A DNA stretch of 64,000 nt from Kangiella aquimarina DSM 16071 (GTDB lineage: Bacteria > Pseudomonadota > Gammaproteobacteria > Enterobacterales > Kangiellaceae), in contig NZ_KB893651.1 in NCBI RefSeq assembly GCF_000374105.1, forward strand, positions 273,838 through 337,837. Direction: 5' to 3'. This document shows, in pieces, positions 54,518-63,821 of the stretch. The position numbers were made by a program, and so were the translations under genes. The stretch's first letter is position 1. Each line of letters begins with the position of its first letter. The notes under the pieces are model-generated. The model saw only the letters and a list, made by a program, of their open reading frames with translations. It did not search any database and was not told where the DNA came from.

Positions 54518-55204
54518 ATGTTAATGTTGGACAATAAAGATTTGGACAAAGGCTTAGTCGGCCGCTTTGATAAGCAAAATGTATCTGCCTGGGTGGATAA
54601 TGAAAAGGCGGGTAATGAGCTTGAAGCCTTTGCATCGGAAGACAGTTTCGCTATTGAATCTGAAGAAATGCAGTTATGGAGCCGATATCACTTGATTGGC
54701 CAGGTTATGCGCGATGAAGTTAAGCATCTGGATTTAGATATCGCAGCTCGAGTCAATTCAGAAATTGCCAATGAACCTGAACATTCAGTTGAGGTAAACC
54801 AGCCAAAATCTAATGTCATCAGTTTCCCGAGTAATCCTTTTAAGCAGATTGCTGGTTATGCAATCGCGGCTTCTGTAGCTTTGGTTGTGTTGTTCAATGT
54901 GGGCAATCAGAATACGCTTGATTCACAGGTCAATCCAATGGCAACTGTTGCCAGCAATGATGCAACACCAACAGCAGCAAGCAGCTCAACAAGCCTGAGC
55001 AGAGTAGAGCGTCAGGAGTTGCAAACAATCCATGATATGTTTTTAAAGCATGAGTCATTATCACAATCGAGCCTGCTGCCAAGTGTTCAGGTGGTTAGTA
55101 ACCAGAAAGTAATTCCGGTTAGTGTCCCCTTGATGACTGAGCAATCTGAAACACAGCAACCAACCCCTCTTAAAGTTGAGCAGGAGCAAGCTGAAAATCA
55201 GTAA
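54518..55204 (+). CDS. rseA: Anti-sigma-E factor RseA/MucA
   Basis: Membrane protein that sequesters sigma-E until cleaved by DegS and RseP. The N-terminal cytoplasmic domain holds VSAWVDNEKAGNELEAF and the WSRYHLIGQVMRDE helix; a single membrane helix (GYAIAASVALVVLFNVG) follows near residue 125. The C-terminal periplasmic part is short and Ser/Gln-rich, containing HDMFLKHESLSQSSLLPSVQ, which recalls MucA. I use ATG 54518; ATG 54524 is possible. rseB does not follow it. Confidence 0.88.
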   Translation: MLMLDNKDLDKGLVGRFDKQNVSAWVDNEKAGNELEAFASEDSFAIESEEMQLWSRYHLIGQVMRDEVKHLDLDIAARVNSEIANEPEHSVEVNQPKSNVISFPSNPFKQIAGYAIAASVALVVLFNVGNQNTLDSQVNPMATVASNDATPTAASSSTSLSRVERQELQTIHDMFLKHESLSQSSLLPSVQVVSNQKVIPVSVPLMTEQSETQQPTPLKVEQEQAENQ

Positions 55205-55233
55205 AGTTTCAACTTAGTCTCCAGCCTATTTCC

Positions 55234-55264
55234 AACAAAGCCGAAGTATTACTTCGGCTTTGTT
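55234..55264 (+). terminator. Terminator-like hairpin after rseA
   Basis: AACAAAGCCGAAGT and ACTTCGGCTTTGTT pair over 14 bp, with a T-rich but interrupted 3' flank. It lies in the 149-bp gap before rseC and would limit readthrough. Confidence 0.75.
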
Positions 55265-55353
55265 GCTTCTAAAATCAATCATTGCTAAAAGCCCGCTGCT
55301 TTTCCGGTTGGTTTTCAGTAAAATGACTAACAAAGTCTGATGGCGAATATCTT

Positions 55354-55845
55354 ATGAATCAAAGCAACATGCTGACTGAAATTGGTCGTGTAGTGGCCAA
55401 AGAAAATGACACTGTTTGGGTGCAGACGCAGAGTAAAACTGGCTGCTCCAGCTGTCAGGTGAATACGGTGTGCGGCAGCGGCATTGTCAGCAAGGCATTT
55501 TCACATAAAGTATTCGTTACCCCCTTGAAAAATAAAGTTAATGCCAACATAGATGATGAAGTAGAAGTTGGAATTCCGGACAATCTGGTGGTTCGAGCTT
55601 CTGTTATGGTGTATCTGGTGCCGCTGATTAGCATGATCCTGGCTTTGCTGGTCTGGCAGTTCTGGCTCACTAACCCTTCTGAGTTGAGCTCGATTCTTGC
55701 TGCTTTTGCCGGTTTAGCCATTGGTTTTGTGCTTACTCATTTCTACAGTAAATCCGCGGCCCAAAAGGGAAAAACGGAACCGGTATTGTTAAGAATTGTA
55801 AAGAGACCGATTGCGGTGAAACAAATCGAAACAACCGTCGACTAA
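55354..55845 (+). CDS. rseC: RseC/MucC, SoxR-reducing-system protein
   Basis: Inner-membrane protein of the sigma-E cluster, related to the SoxR-reducing RsxABCDGE-RseC system. The cysteine-rich N-terminus GCSSCQVNTVCGSG is typical, and two membrane helices (around 85-105 and 112-130) follow. At 163 residues the length is normal. ATG 55354. It follows rseA directly, with no rseB between, then mucD follows after 154 bp. Confidence 0.9.
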   Translation: MNQSNMLTEIGRVVAKENDTVWVQTQSKTGCSSCQVNTVCGSGIVSKAFSHKVFVTPLKNKVNANIDDEVEVGIPDNLVVRASVMVYLVPLISMILALLVWQFWLTNPSELSSILAAFAGLAIGFVLTHFYSKSAAQKGKTEPVLLRIVKRPIAVKQIETTVD

Positions 55846-55862
55846 GCACTGACGACTCCGTC

Positions 55863-55890
55863 GGAACTGTTTTCCCTAATATATTTCCAA
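55863..55890 (+). promoter_or_regulatory. Candidate sigma-E promoter of mucD
   Basis: GGAACTG (55863-55869), a 15-bp spacer and TTCCAA (55885-55890), 110 bp before mucD. It differs from the consensus at the last -35 base and two -10 bases. Confidence 0.35.
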
Positions 55891-55999
55891 CCTTTGAATT
55901 TGTTTGTTTTTTTGGCAAGCCTGCTGGGTTATGAGGCTTTCCTTGAAATAGCTAATAATTTAAATGCTTGTGGTTTTACAACAAGTTGCGGGAGTATAA

Positions 56000-57301
56000 A
56001 TGATGCTGAAGCGTTTTTATTCAACAGGCCTTATTGTTCTATTCTTCATTCTTGGTAGTGCTTTTAGTCCGCCAGCAAAATCTTCTTATCCTGATTTCAC
56101 AGAACTGGTAGAAAAAGTGCAGCCCAGTATCGTCAGTATTCAGGTTGATGTTGTCCGTTGGGGACGCGTTGCAGGGCGTGCTGGAGGTTCGGGCTTTATC
56201 ATTGACGACGAAGGTTACATTTTAACCAATCATCATGTTATTGATAATGGAGATACTGTAACTGTAAAACTCTATAACGGACGTGAGTTCAAAGCAGAGG
56301 TTATAGGAAGCGATGCAAACACCGATGTCGCCCTTCTAAAAATTGAGCCGGGTAAACAAGATTTAAAAGCCCTAAAGCTTGGAACATCCGATGTTCTTAA
56401 GGTTGGTGAGTGGGTACTAGCTTTTGGTGCACCATTTAATCTGGAACAAACCGTAACTGCAGGTATCGTCAGTGCTAAGGGCCGCGGCGAAGTGGGCTCC
56501 CAGTATGTACCATTTATTCAGACCGATGTTGCCATTAACCGTGGTAACTCTGGTGGACCACTGGTCAACCTTGAGGGTGAAGTGGTTGGTATTAATTCAA
56601 TGGTTTTTAACCCTATGATTAGTTCCGGTCTATCTTTTTCAATTCCAATCGATTTGGCAAATAATATTCGCGAGCAATTACTTGAAAGTGGTGTGGTTAA
56701 TCGTGGATACCTTGGAGTTATGTTCAGTTCGATTGATCAAGACAGGGCTGATGCTTTTGGTCTAAAAGAAGTTAGCGGCTCTCTGGTCCGGCGAATTCTT
56801 CCTGGTTCTGCTGCAGAAGCGGCAGGTTTACAGGAAGGCGATGTTGTCATTGCGGTTGATGGTAAGCCTGTCCGCAAAGCACAGGATCTACCTTATTACG
56901 TGGGTCAAAAAATGCCGGGTGATACAGTAAAGCTTGATGTCATTAGAAACGGAAAGGAAATTGAGATCGATGCGGTATTGACCGATAGTTCAGGTCGTAC
57001 AGCATCCATTAATGGGGGCCAGGACAAACTGGGTATTCGCGTCCAGGCTCTGCGTGATGATTTGCAGGAAGCTTACGGCATCCGTCAAGGAGTGGTAGTC
57101 AGCGATGTAGCCGAACAAAGCCCTGCGGCGCAGGCTGGTATCCAAAACGGAGACATTATTCAAAAGCTTCATCAAACTCCTATTCGTACGCTAGAAGATT
57201 ATCAAAGGGCGTTAGCAAGTCTTCCTGAAAAAGGCAAAGTTGCACTACTTGTAGCCAGGCCGGGTAGGGGTAGTGACTTTTTTGTGATTAAATTAGATTA
57301 A
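56000..57301 (+). CDS. mucD: Periplasmic serine protease DegP/DegQ-type (MucD)
   Basis: HtrA-family chaperone-protease removing misfolded periplasmic proteins. The signal peptide (residues 1-28) is followed by the trypsin-like domain with H79 (TNHHVID), D109 (TDVALLK) and S184 (RGNSGGPL), then two PDZ domains. The length of 433 residues fits DegQ/MucD. ATG 56000 or 56003. As in Pseudomonas, it closes the sigma-E cluster (algU-mucA-mucB-mucC-mucD), here without mucB. Confidence 0.94.
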   Translation: MMLKRFYSTGLIVLFFILGSAFSPPAKSSYPDFTELVEKVQPSIVSIQVDVVRWGRVAGRAGGSGFIIDDEGYILTNHHVIDNGDTVTVKLYNGREFKAEVIGSDANTDVALLKIEPGKQDLKALKLGTSDVLKVGEWVLAFGAPFNLEQTVTAGIVSAKGRGEVGSQYVPFIQTDVAINRGNSGGPLVNLEGEVVGINSMVFNPMISSGLSFSIPIDLANNIREQLLESGVVNRGYLGVMFSSIDQDRADAFGLKEVSGSLVRRILPGSAAEAAGLQEGDVVIAVDGKPVRKAQDLPYYVGQKMPGDTVKLDVIRNGKEIEIDAVLTDSSGRTASINGGQDKLGIRVQALRDDLQEAYGIRQGVVVSDVAEQSPAAQAGIQNGDIIQKLHQTPIRTLEDYQRALASLPEKGKVALLVARPGRGSDFFVIKLD

Positions 57302-57310
57302 AACTCAGTG

Positions 57311-57347
57311 AGGCCAGCGGCTTAACACGCTCTAGTGCTGGCCTTTT
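57311..57347 (+). terminator. Terminator of mucD
   Basis: AGGCCAGC and GCTGGCCT form an 8-bp GC-rich stem with an 18-base loop and a short T-run. Confidence 0.7.
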
Positions 57348-57480
57348 CAGTTGTTTCAGCTACAATAGGCCGCTAAATTTCAAGTATACCAATGCGTAGC
57401 AAGCTATTTTGAGTTGAGCCGGCAAATGGCCCTCTTGATGGCACATTCATCAACAATCGAAGGAATTCAGCGGAACATCT

Positions 57481-59289
57481 ATGTCCTACACCGATTATAT
57501 TCGTAACTTCTCTATTATTGCCCATATTGACCACGGTAAATCAACCTTGTCGGATCGTCTGATTCAGACGTGCGGGGGCCTTACCGACCGGGAAATGGCG
57601 GAGCAAGTGCTGGATTCCATGGACTTAGAGCGTGAGCGCGGAATTACCATTAAAGCGCAGAGTGTGACTCTGAACTACACGGCAAAAGACGGTCATACCT
57701 ATCAACTGAACTTTATTGATACTCCTGGACACGTTGATTTTTCATATGAAGTATCGCGTTCTTTGGCTGCATGCGAAGGTGCCTTATTGGTAGTGGATGC
57801 TGCGCAAGGTGTTGAAGCTCAAACTCTGGCTAACTGCTACACGGCTATTGAGCAGGATCTGGAAGTTGTGCCAGTACTCAATAAAATTGATTTACCAGCA
57901 GCAGACCCGGATCGCGTGATTCAAGAAATTGAAGATATCGTTGGCATTGAGGCGATGGATGCGGTGCAGTGCAGCGCCAAAACAGGTGTTGGTATTCAAG
58001 AGCTACTTGAGCGTATTGTTAGAGATATTCCACCTGCCAAAGGTGACCCTGATGCGCCTCTACAGGCATTGATTGTTGACTCATGGTTCGATAACTACCT
58101 TGGTGTCGTCTCTCTGGTACGAGTGATGCAGGGCACCATTCGTAGCGGTGAAAAGATGCAGGTGATGTCGACCGGCAAAGCCCATGTTGTTGATCATGTT
58201 GGTATTTTTACTCCAAAGCGTAGTGATACCGGTATCCTGCGAGCGGGCGAGGTAGGTTTCATTATTGCGGGCATTAAAGAGATCCAGGGTGCACCAGTAG
58301 GTGACACCATTACCTTGGCAAAGTCTCCAGCTGAAAAGCCATTGCCAGGATTTAAAAAGGTTAAACCGCAGGTTTACGCCGGCCTGTTCCCAGTCAGTTC
58401 TGATGATTACGAGTCTTTCCGTGATGCATTGGCGAAGTTAAGTCTGAATGACGCCTCTCTGTTTTATGAACCAGAGAATTCAACTGCGCTGGGATTTGGT
58501 TTCCGTTGTGGTTTCCTCGGTATGCTGCACATGGAAATCATTCAAGAACGACTAGAGCGCGAATATAACCTTGATCTTATTACCACCGCGCCAACTGTGG
58601 TTTATGAGGTGACAACGACTGATGGTGAAACCCTCTACGTTGATAATCCATCCAAATTGCCGCCACTATCGAACATTGACGAGATTCGTGAGCCCATCTG
58701 TGAGGCTAATATTTTAGTGCCACAGGAGCATCTTGGTGCAGTAATTACTTTGTGTGTTGAAAAGCGTGGTGTACAGACCAAAATGCATTATGCTGGAAAC
58801 CAGGTAGCCTTAACCTATGAAATGCCGATGAATGAAGTGGTGCTGGACTTTTTCGACAGGTTAAAGTCAGTTAGCCGTGGTTATGCTTCATTGGATTACA
58901 GTTTTAAACGATTCCAGACTGATAAGCTGGTGCGTCTTGATATTCTGATTAATGGTGAAACAGTTGATGCTCTGGCATTGATTGTGCATAAAGATCAGGC
59001 GCCATATAAAGGGCGTGAACTGGTTGAAAAGATGAAAGAGATTATTCCTCGTCAAATGTTTGAAGTTGCCATCCAGGCGGCAATTGGTAATCATATTATT
59101 GCACGCTCAACCGTAAAAGCCTTGCGTAAAAACGTACTGGCAAAGTGTTATGGTGGTGACGTTTCACGGAAGCGTAAGCTGCTGGAAAAACAAAAAGCTG
59201 GTAAAAAACGTATGAAGCAGGTTGGTAAAGTGGAAATACCGCAGGAAGCCTTCCTGGCTGTATTACATGTTGGAAAAGATAATAAATAA
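57481..59289 (+). CDS. lepA: Elongation factor 4 (LepA)
   Basis: Ribosome-dependent GTPase. G1 AHIDHGKST is at residues 14-22, switch II in DTPGHVDF, and the NKIDLP motif is present, followed by EF-G-like domains and the LepA-specific C-terminus ([19 protein letters not shown]). The 602-residue length is typical. lepB follows after 15 bp, as in E. coli. Confidence 0.97.
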   Translation: MSYTDYIRNFSIIAHIDHGKSTLSDRLIQTCGGLTDREMAEQVLDSMDLERERGITIKAQSVTLNYTAKDGHTYQLNFIDTPGHVDFSYEVSRSLAACEGALLVVDAAQGVEAQTLANCYTAIEQDLEVVPVLNKIDLPAADPDRVIQEIEDIVGIEAMDAVQCSAKTGVGIQELLERIVRDIPPAKGDPDAPLQALIVDSWFDNYLGVVSLVRVMQGTIRSGEKMQVMSTGKAHVVDHVGIFTPKRSDTGILRAGEVGFIIAGIKEIQGAPVGDTITLAKSPAEKPLPGFKKVKPQVYAGLFPVSSDDYESFRDALAKLSLNDASLFYEPENSTALGFGFRCGFLGMLHMEIIQERLEREYNLDLITTAPTVVYEVTTTDGETLYVDNPSKLPPLSNIDEIREPICEANILVPQEHLGAVITLCVEKRGVQTKMHYAGNQVALTYEMPMNEVVLDFFDRLKSVSRGYASLDYSFKRFQTDKLVRLDILINGETVDALALIVHKDQAPYKGRELVEKMKEIIPRQMFEVAIQAAIGNHIIARSTVKALRKNVLAKCYGGDVSRKRKLLEKQKAGKKRMKQVGKVEIPQEAFLAVLHVGKDNK

Positions 59290-59304
59290 CAAAAGAAGGG
59301 CCTG

Positions 59305-60171
59305 ATGATCTATTACGATTTTGGATTTTATTTGCTGCTGGCAACTGTCGTTACAGGCGCCGTTGTTCTTATTGATAAGCTGAAATGGCGAAAAGAAAGG
59401 GAAGCCAAAGGCATTGAATATGATGAAAAAGGGAATGAAAAAATGCCTATGTTCATCGATATCAGCCGCTCGTTTTTTCCGATTATTCTCGTCGTTTTTC
59501 TACTCAGGTCTTTCCTGTATGAGCCCTACAGAATCCCTTCTGGCAGCATGAACCCGGGTCTTTATGACGGTGACTTCATTTTAGTCAATAAGTTTTCCTA
59601 CGGTATTCGTATGCCGGGCTTTAATACCGTCATTATCCCTACTGGTTCGCCAAAGCGAGGCGATGTAGCTGTGTTTCACCCACCTCATGAGCCGCAAACT
59701 GCTTACATCAAACGTATCATAGGTGAACCCGGTGATCGCCTGGAGTGGAACCGTGGAGTGCTCACAATTACTCCTAAATGTGAGTCTGGTGAGACCTGCC
59801 AACCGATTATGCTCCGTCCTCAGTTTGTTTCTGATGAAGTACCTGAGTTAGTGCCTCAAGGGGAAGTGCTCGATTTGTATAGCGAAAACCTGAGTGGTAA
59901 TGACTATCAGGTTTTGTATAAGGGCATTCAAAGGTCACAAAGCCTTAATCACTCATGGTCAACCGTTGTTCCAGAAGGTCAGTATTTTGCAATGGGCGAT
60001 AATCGTGATGGCAGTGCCGATTCTCGATTTTGGGGATTTGTCGATGAGGATGCTCTCATTGGTCGTGCAGCCTACAAGTGGTTGTTTTTAGAGTTCACAG
60101 AAGAGCCGGTTATATTTGGTAAAAAGTTACCAAAAGGCGTATCTTTTGGTAGAGTAGGTTCTATTGAATAA
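59305..60171 (+). CDS. lepB: Signal peptidase I
   Basis: Inner-membrane protease removing Sec and Tat signal peptides. Two N-terminal membrane helices are followed by the catalytic S81 in IPSGSMNPGL and K136 in YIKRIIGEPGD, and by MGDNRDGSADSR. At 288 residues it is shorter than E. coli LepB (324) but within the family range. It lies 15 bp behind lepA. Confidence 0.96.
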   Translation: MIYYDFGFYLLLATVVTGAVVLIDKLKWRKEREAKGIEYDEKGNEKMPMFIDISRSFFPIILVVFLLRSFLYEPYRIPSGSMNPGLYDGDFILVNKFSYGIRMPGFNTVIIPTGSPKRGDVAVFHPPHEPQTAYIKRIIGEPGDRLEWNRGVLTITPKCESGETCQPIMLRPQFVSDEVPELVPQGEVLDLYSENLSGNDYQVLYKGIQRSQSLNHSWSTVVPEGQYFAMGDNRDGSADSRFWGFVDEDALIGRAAYKWLFLEFTEEPVIFGKKLPKGVSFGRVGSIE

Positions 60172-60194
60172 GCAAAATCAGTGCGTTAACGCGT

Positions 60195-60225
60195 TTTCTG
60201 TCCAGAGATGAGTATCTGGCAGAAA
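60195..60225 (+). other. Hairpin before the DUF4845-rnc-era-recO genes
   Basis: TTTCTG-T-CCAGA (60195-60206) pairs with TCTGGCAGAAA (60215-60225), an 11-bp stem with one bulged T, in the 74-bp gap after lepB. In E. coli RNase III cleaves a leader hairpin of its own mRNA; this hairpin could serve likewise. No T-run follows. Confidence 0.4.
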
Positions 60226-60245
60226 GGACAAAGGAGTATGGGGAA

Positions 60246-60611
60246 ATGCTAAACAAAAAGTATCAAGATGGTATGACAGGTGCGGGTTGGGTAATTGTAC
60301 TGGCCATCGTCCTGTTTTTTATGTTCATGTTGATCAAACTGACACCAGCTTATCTGGAATATTTCAGCATTAAGAGCTCTATGGCTTCTGTTGCTGAACA
60401 GAATGTGGGTAATAGCTCAACTGGCGAAATTCGACGTCTGCTTGAAGGCCGCTTTAATATAAATGAGGTTAAATCGGTAAAAGCTTCTGATGCAAAGATT
60501 AAGGATATAACTGGTGGGCGAGCCCTTTACATAAAGTATGAGCGTCGTATTCCTTTGTTTGGCAATATTAGCGCACTACTTGAGTTTGAGAACGAAGTTC
60601 CTCTTAATTAG
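60246..60611 (+). CDS. DUF4845 membrane protein
   Basis: A 121-residue protein starting with a short cytoplasmic segment and one membrane helix (around residues 13-33), followed by a pilin-like extracytoplasmic domain. Such DUF4845 proteins are regularly encoded between lepB and rnc in gammaproteobacteria; their function is unknown. AAGGAG and GGGG precede ATG 60246. Confidence 0.85.
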   Translation: MLNKKYQDGMTGAGWVIVLAIVLFFMFMLIKLTPAYLEYFSIKSSMASVAEQNVGNSSTGEIRRLLEGRFNINEVKSVKASDAKIKDITGGRALYIKYERRIPLFGNISALLEFENEVPLN

Positions 60612-60644
60612 ATAGCACTTAAAAGTAAGGTTTCTATTGCCAAG

Positions 60645-61334
60645 ATGAGTCACAAAAAACTGTTAATTGAACGATTATGCGATCGTCTTGGCTATCAATT
60701 CAACGACCCCTCTCTACTTAAGCTGGCGCTAACCCATCGCAGTGGCGCTAATAAACATAATGAACGTCTTGAATTCCTGGGTGACTCCATTTTAGGAATG
60801 GTTATTGCCGAGTACTTATTTACCCATTTAAAGAAAGCAGATGAGGGGCAACTGACCCGTCTGCGAGCAAGTCTGGTTAAAGGCAAAACCTTAGCTGAAA
60901 TTGCTAAAGAGCTAGAGCTCGGTGACTGTCTCTATTTAGGTGAGGGCGAACTTAAAAGTGGTGGCTTCCGTCGCGCATCAATTCTGGCTGATGCACTGGA
61001 AGCTATTATTGGTGCCATATACCAGGATGCCGGATTTGATGCGACTAAAAAGGTCATTTTAGGTCTTTACCAAACACGTTTGAATAATGTAGACCTCAAG
61101 TCCGTGCAAAAGGATCCAAAAACACAGCTTCAAGAGTGGCTTCAGTCACGAAAGCTACCTTTGCCTGAATACGAATTACTGAAGGTGACTGGCGAGCCGC
61201 ATAAACAGACTTTCGATGTGGCCTGCGTATTAGCAGAAAAGAAAGTCAAAACACATGGTTCGGGCTCAAGCCGACGCAACGCAGAGCAGCAGGCTGCTGA
61301 AAAAGCGTTAGCAATAATATTAGATGGTAAATAG
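60645..61334 (+). CDS. rnc: Ribonuclease III
   Basis: Double-strand-specific RNase for rRNA and mRNA processing. The catalytic signature ERLEFLGDS is at residues 40-48, and the C-terminal double-stranded RNA-binding domain spans about 155-226 ([18 protein letters not shown]). The length of 229 residues is typical. era follows after two bases. Confidence 0.97.
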   Translation: MSHKKLLIERLCDRLGYQFNDPSLLKLALTHRSGANKHNERLEFLGDSILGMVIAEYLFTHLKKADEGQLTRLRASLVKGKTLAEIAKELELGDCLYLGEGELKSGGFRRASILADALEAIIGAIYQDAGFDATKKVILGLYQTRLNNVDLKSVQKDPKTQLQEWLQSRKLPLPEYELLKVTGEPHKQTFDVACVLAEKKVKTHGSGSSRRNAEQQAAEKALAIILDGK

Positions 61335-61336
61335 TT

Positions 61337-62236
61337 ATGCATGAAGATTTTCGTTGTGGTTACGTCGCGGTACTTGGCCGCCCCAATGTTGGTAAATCAA
61401 CTTTGATGAACCACATTCTTGGGCAAAAGGTCAGTATCACTTCACGAAAACCACAAACCACCCGCCATCGAATTTTAGGTATTTATACCGATGATGACGC
61501 GCAGATTCTGTTTGTAGATACACCCGGTATTCATAAGAAAGAAGCTCGCTCAATCAATCGTTATATGAATCGCGCTGCGAGCAGCTCGATGGTTGATGTG
61601 GATGTGATTATCTTCGTTGTTGATGGAACCCAGTGGACTGAAGATGACGAATTAGTGCTGGAGAAGTTACAGCAAACCAACTGTAAAACTATCCTGTTTG
61701 TAAATAAAGTCGATAAAATTCAGGATAAAGAGCAACTGTTACCGCATCTTGCGAAAATCACCGAACGTTTTGAGTTTGATGCAGTTTTCCCTGGTTCTGC
61801 ATTACGTGGGGACAACCTTGAGCCATTGATTAACCAGATTAAAGAATGGCTTCCAAAAGGTGATCTATTCTTCCCCGAAGACTATGTGACCGATCGAAGT
61901 CAGCGCTTTATGGCAGCTGAGTTGATACGCGAAAAATTAATGCGCTCGTTGGGTGAAGAAATCCCTTATTCTTCGACGGTGGAAATTGAGCAGTTTAAAG
62001 CTGATGAGAAAGGTACTTTGCATATCAACGGATTGATTTTAGTTGAACGCTCGGGGCAGAAAGCGATTATTATCGGTAAGCAGGGGCAACGTTTAAAACA
62101 GATTGGCCAGGATGCACGAATAGACATGGAAGAACTGTTCGGCACAAAAGTATTCCTGCAGCTTTGGGTTAAAGTTAAAGATGGCTGGGCTGATGATGAA
62201 CGAGCACTGCGCTCTTTGGGTTACGATGATATTTAA
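61337..62236 (+). CDS. era: GTPase Era
   Basis: GTPase needed for 16S rRNA maturation and 30S assembly. GRPNVGKS is at residues 14-21, VDTPG follows, then NKVDK, and the C-terminal KH domain contains [14 protein letters not shown]. The 299-residue length is normal. Its TAA overlaps the recO ATG by one base. Confidence 0.97.
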   Translation: MHEDFRCGYVAVLGRPNVGKSTLMNHILGQKVSITSRKPQTTRHRILGIYTDDDAQILFVDTPGIHKKEARSINRYMNRAASSSMVDVDVIIFVVDGTQWTEDDELVLEKLQQTNCKTILFVNKVDKIQDKEQLLPHLAKITERFEFDAVFPGSALRGDNLEPLINQIKEWLPKGDLFFPEDYVTDRSQRFMAAELIREKLMRSLGEEIPYSSTVEIEQFKADEKGTLHINGLILVERSGQKAIIIGKQGQRLKQIGQDARIDMEELFGTKVFLQLWVKVKDGWADDERALRSLGYDDI

Positions 62237-62964
62237 TGGCCGGTTCGGAACTTACATCAGCATTTGTCCTGCACGCCAGGCCCTTTAAAGAAACCAGCCT
62301 GATTGTTGAGTTATTTACTGAAGATTATGGTCGTGTAAATGTATTGGCCAAAGGCGTTCGCGGCAATCGAAAGAATTCAAATCGAGCATTGCTGCAGCCT
62401 TTTCAACCGATAAAAGTTAGCTGGATGGGGCGTGGTGAATTAAAAACACTTAAACAGCTTGATCCTGATGGCTTTGCTCATCGCTTACAGGGAATCGCCA
62501 GTCTTTCCGCTTTATACCTAAATGAATTATTACTCCGGCTTTTCATTCAATGGGATCCGCACCTCGATATTTTTCACCTTTATAAAACCAGTTTGCAGCA
62601 CTTGCATGCAGGCGATAAGCCCAACCTGATACTCCGTGAATTTGAACTAGAGTTACTCGATGTATTAGGTTATGCCATAGATTGGCAACATGATATCTAT
62701 GGCGATGCTATCGAAGATGGCATGACCTATGCCTTTGTGCCTGAACAGGGATTTATTCCACAGTTGCAGGCGCCAGCGGATAGTTGGTTAGCAAATGGAG
62801 CAACTATACTGGCGGTGGCCGACCATCATTGGAATATTAGTGGTGCGCCGGCTTTGGCACGTAAGGTCTGTCGCCTGAACATTGATCAATTACTCAATGG
62901 CAAAGAACTGAATAGTCGCAAGCTTTTGCAGCAAACCCTTGCTATGCAGACTGAGGTTTCATAG
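62236..62964 (+). CDS. recO: DNA repair protein RecO
   Basis: RecFOR mediator that loads RecA at single-strand gaps. The N-terminal OB-fold (AFVLHARPFKETSLIVELFT) and the LAKGVRGNRKNSNRALLQPF segment are conserved, followed by the helical LNELLLRLF region. The length of 242 residues matches E. coli. It is translationally coupled to era. Confidence 0.94.
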   Translation: MAGSELTSAFVLHARPFKETSLIVELFTEDYGRVNVLAKGVRGNRKNSNRALLQPFQPIKVSWMGRGELKTLKQLDPDGFAHRLQGIASLSALYLNELLLRLFIQWDPHLDIFHLYKTSLQHLHAGDKPNLILREFELELLDVLGYAIDWQHDIYGDAIEDGMTYAFVPEQGFIPQLQAPADSWLANGATILAVADHHWNISGAPALARKVCRLNIDQLLNGKELNSRKLLQQTLAMQTEVS

Positions 62965-63062
62965 CATGTTCGGCAGCATAACTTTTAATTCATTGTTGTA
63001 AGATTCATCCAGCATTACAATTGGGACAGCTTACCCAATTGTATTAACTCAACGGCATATTT

Positions 63063-63812
63063 ATGAAAAATCCAATTCTACTGGGCGTCAACATAGACCA
63101 CATAGCAACTGTTCGTAATGCAAGAGGCACTGATTATCCGGATCCTGTGCAGGCGGCATTTGTGTCAGAGCAGAATGGAGCGGACGGTATTACTGTTCAC
63201 CTGCGAGAAGATAGGAGGCACATAACCGATCGTGATGTGGAAGTTCTAGCACGTACTATTCAAACACGTATGAATCTGGAAATGGCAGTAACTGATGAGA
63301 TGTTGTCAATTGCGGAGCGTATTAAGCCGCATTATGTGTGCCTGGTACCAGAAAAGCGCGAAGAGTTAACTACAGAAGGCGGTCTTGATGTAAAAGGTCA
63401 GGAAAGCAAAATGAAAGAGGCGTGTTACCGCATGGCTGAGGCCGGTATTCAGGTTTCGTTGTTTATCGATGCTGATGAAGAACAGATTAATGCAGCTGCG
63501 CGTACAGGAGCTCCTTTAATTGAAATTCATACAGGCGCCTATGCTGATGCAAAAAGCCCCGAGCAGCAGGAAATTGAATTAGTGAAAGTTAAGCATGGCG
63601 TTGAACATGCCGTTTCGGAGGGCTTGCAGGTGAATGCTGGCCATGGTCTTCAATACCATAATGTTCAGCCAATAGCCGCCATCCCAGAAGTTGTGGAGCT
63701 GAATATTGGACACGCTATTATCGGACGGGCGGTATTTAGCGGTTTGGATAAAGCGGTCGCCGACATGAAAAAGCTGATGGTCGAAGCGCGACAGTGGCCC
63801 TTTAACTCATAA
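63063..63812 (+). CDS. pdxJ: Pyridoxine 5'-phosphate synthase
   Basis: Last step of de novo vitamin B6 synthesis, condensing 3-amino-2-oxopropyl phosphate with deoxyxylulose phosphate. [34 protein letters not shown] and [11 protein letters not shown] are family hallmarks. The 249-residue length is normal. acpS starts ten bases later, as in E. coli. Confidence 0.97.
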   Translation: MKNPILLGVNIDHIATVRNARGTDYPDPVQAAFVSEQNGADGITVHLREDRRHITDRDVEVLARTIQTRMNLEMAVTDEMLSIAERIKPHYVCLVPEKREELTTEGGLDVKGQESKMKEACYRMAEAGIQVSLFIDADEEQINAAARTGAPLIEIHTGAYADAKSPEQQEIELVKVKHGVEHAVSEGLQVNAGHGLQYHNVQPIAAIPEVVELNIGHAIIGRAVFSGLDKAVADMKKLMVEARQWPFNS

Positions 63813-63821
63813 GGACAGCTA

